From Smittium culicis (Eukaryota > Kickxellomycota > Harpellomycetes > Harpellales > Legeriomycetaceae): 18,474 nt of DNA. Of the stretch, positions 18,323 through 18,474 are shown in pieces; the stretch's first letter is position 1; each line of letters opens with the position of its first letter. The notes beneath the pieces are model-generated. The model was given only the letters and a program-made list of their open reading frames with translations. It was not told the origin of the DNA and did no database searches. The translations under genes and the position numbers were made by a program. The DNA lies in contig LSSN01002211.1 of NCBI GenBank assembly GCA_001970855.1, forward strand, positions 1 through 18,474, written 5' to 3'.

Positions 18323-18474
<152 letters not shown>

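Overview
The window looks like AT-rich nuclear DNA of a fungus, probably an early-diverging lineage. The grounds are one fungal-style BET bromodomain gene with short (67-99 nt) introns, a DIRS-type tyrosine-recombinase retrotransposon, an L1-like LINE and very AT-rich intergenic DNA. A zygomycete-grade fungus such as the Kickxellomycotina is my guess from composition and transposon content; the sequence does not prove it.

Layout. 551-3750 (minus strand) is the only host gene I can support: a two-bromodomain plus ET-domain chromatin reader (Bdf1/BRD-like), reconstructed as five exons and 956 residues. It includes a GC-AG intron and a short 3' exon encoding a Ser/Asp-rich tail. 3751-6303 has no gene. 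It holds several ends or copies of a short inverted-repeat transposon family whose termini abut TTAA (or TTAT), including one near-complete 405-bp foldback copy. 6304-11812 is a complete-length but decayed LINE (ORF1 with a zinc knuckle; ORF2 with endonuclease, reverse transcriptase and a C-terminal zinc finger), ending in poly(A) and flanked by a perfect 14-bp target-site duplication. It is inserted in or beside an arm of the inverted-repeat family. 12014-16407 is a DIRS-like element on the minus strand (gag, RT-RNase H, tyrosine recombinase) with about 160-bp inverted terminal repeats and an internal complementary region matching both outer ends. It is full length but inactivated by frameshifts, stops and loss of the RT catalytic aspartates. 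16419-18474 is AT-rich DNA with one more old inverted-repeat copy and an (ATT)n microsatellite running off the window.

The two retrotransposons converge: the LINE 3' end and the DIRS 3' end lie about 200 bp apart. The window is therefore a host gene beside a nested transposon graveyard. The most distinctive points are the TTAA-flanked foldback family, the clean DIRS ICR architecture, the run of in-frame TGA codons at Trp-like positions in both retrotransposons, and three Cys-to-Phe changes at zinc ligands of the LINE.
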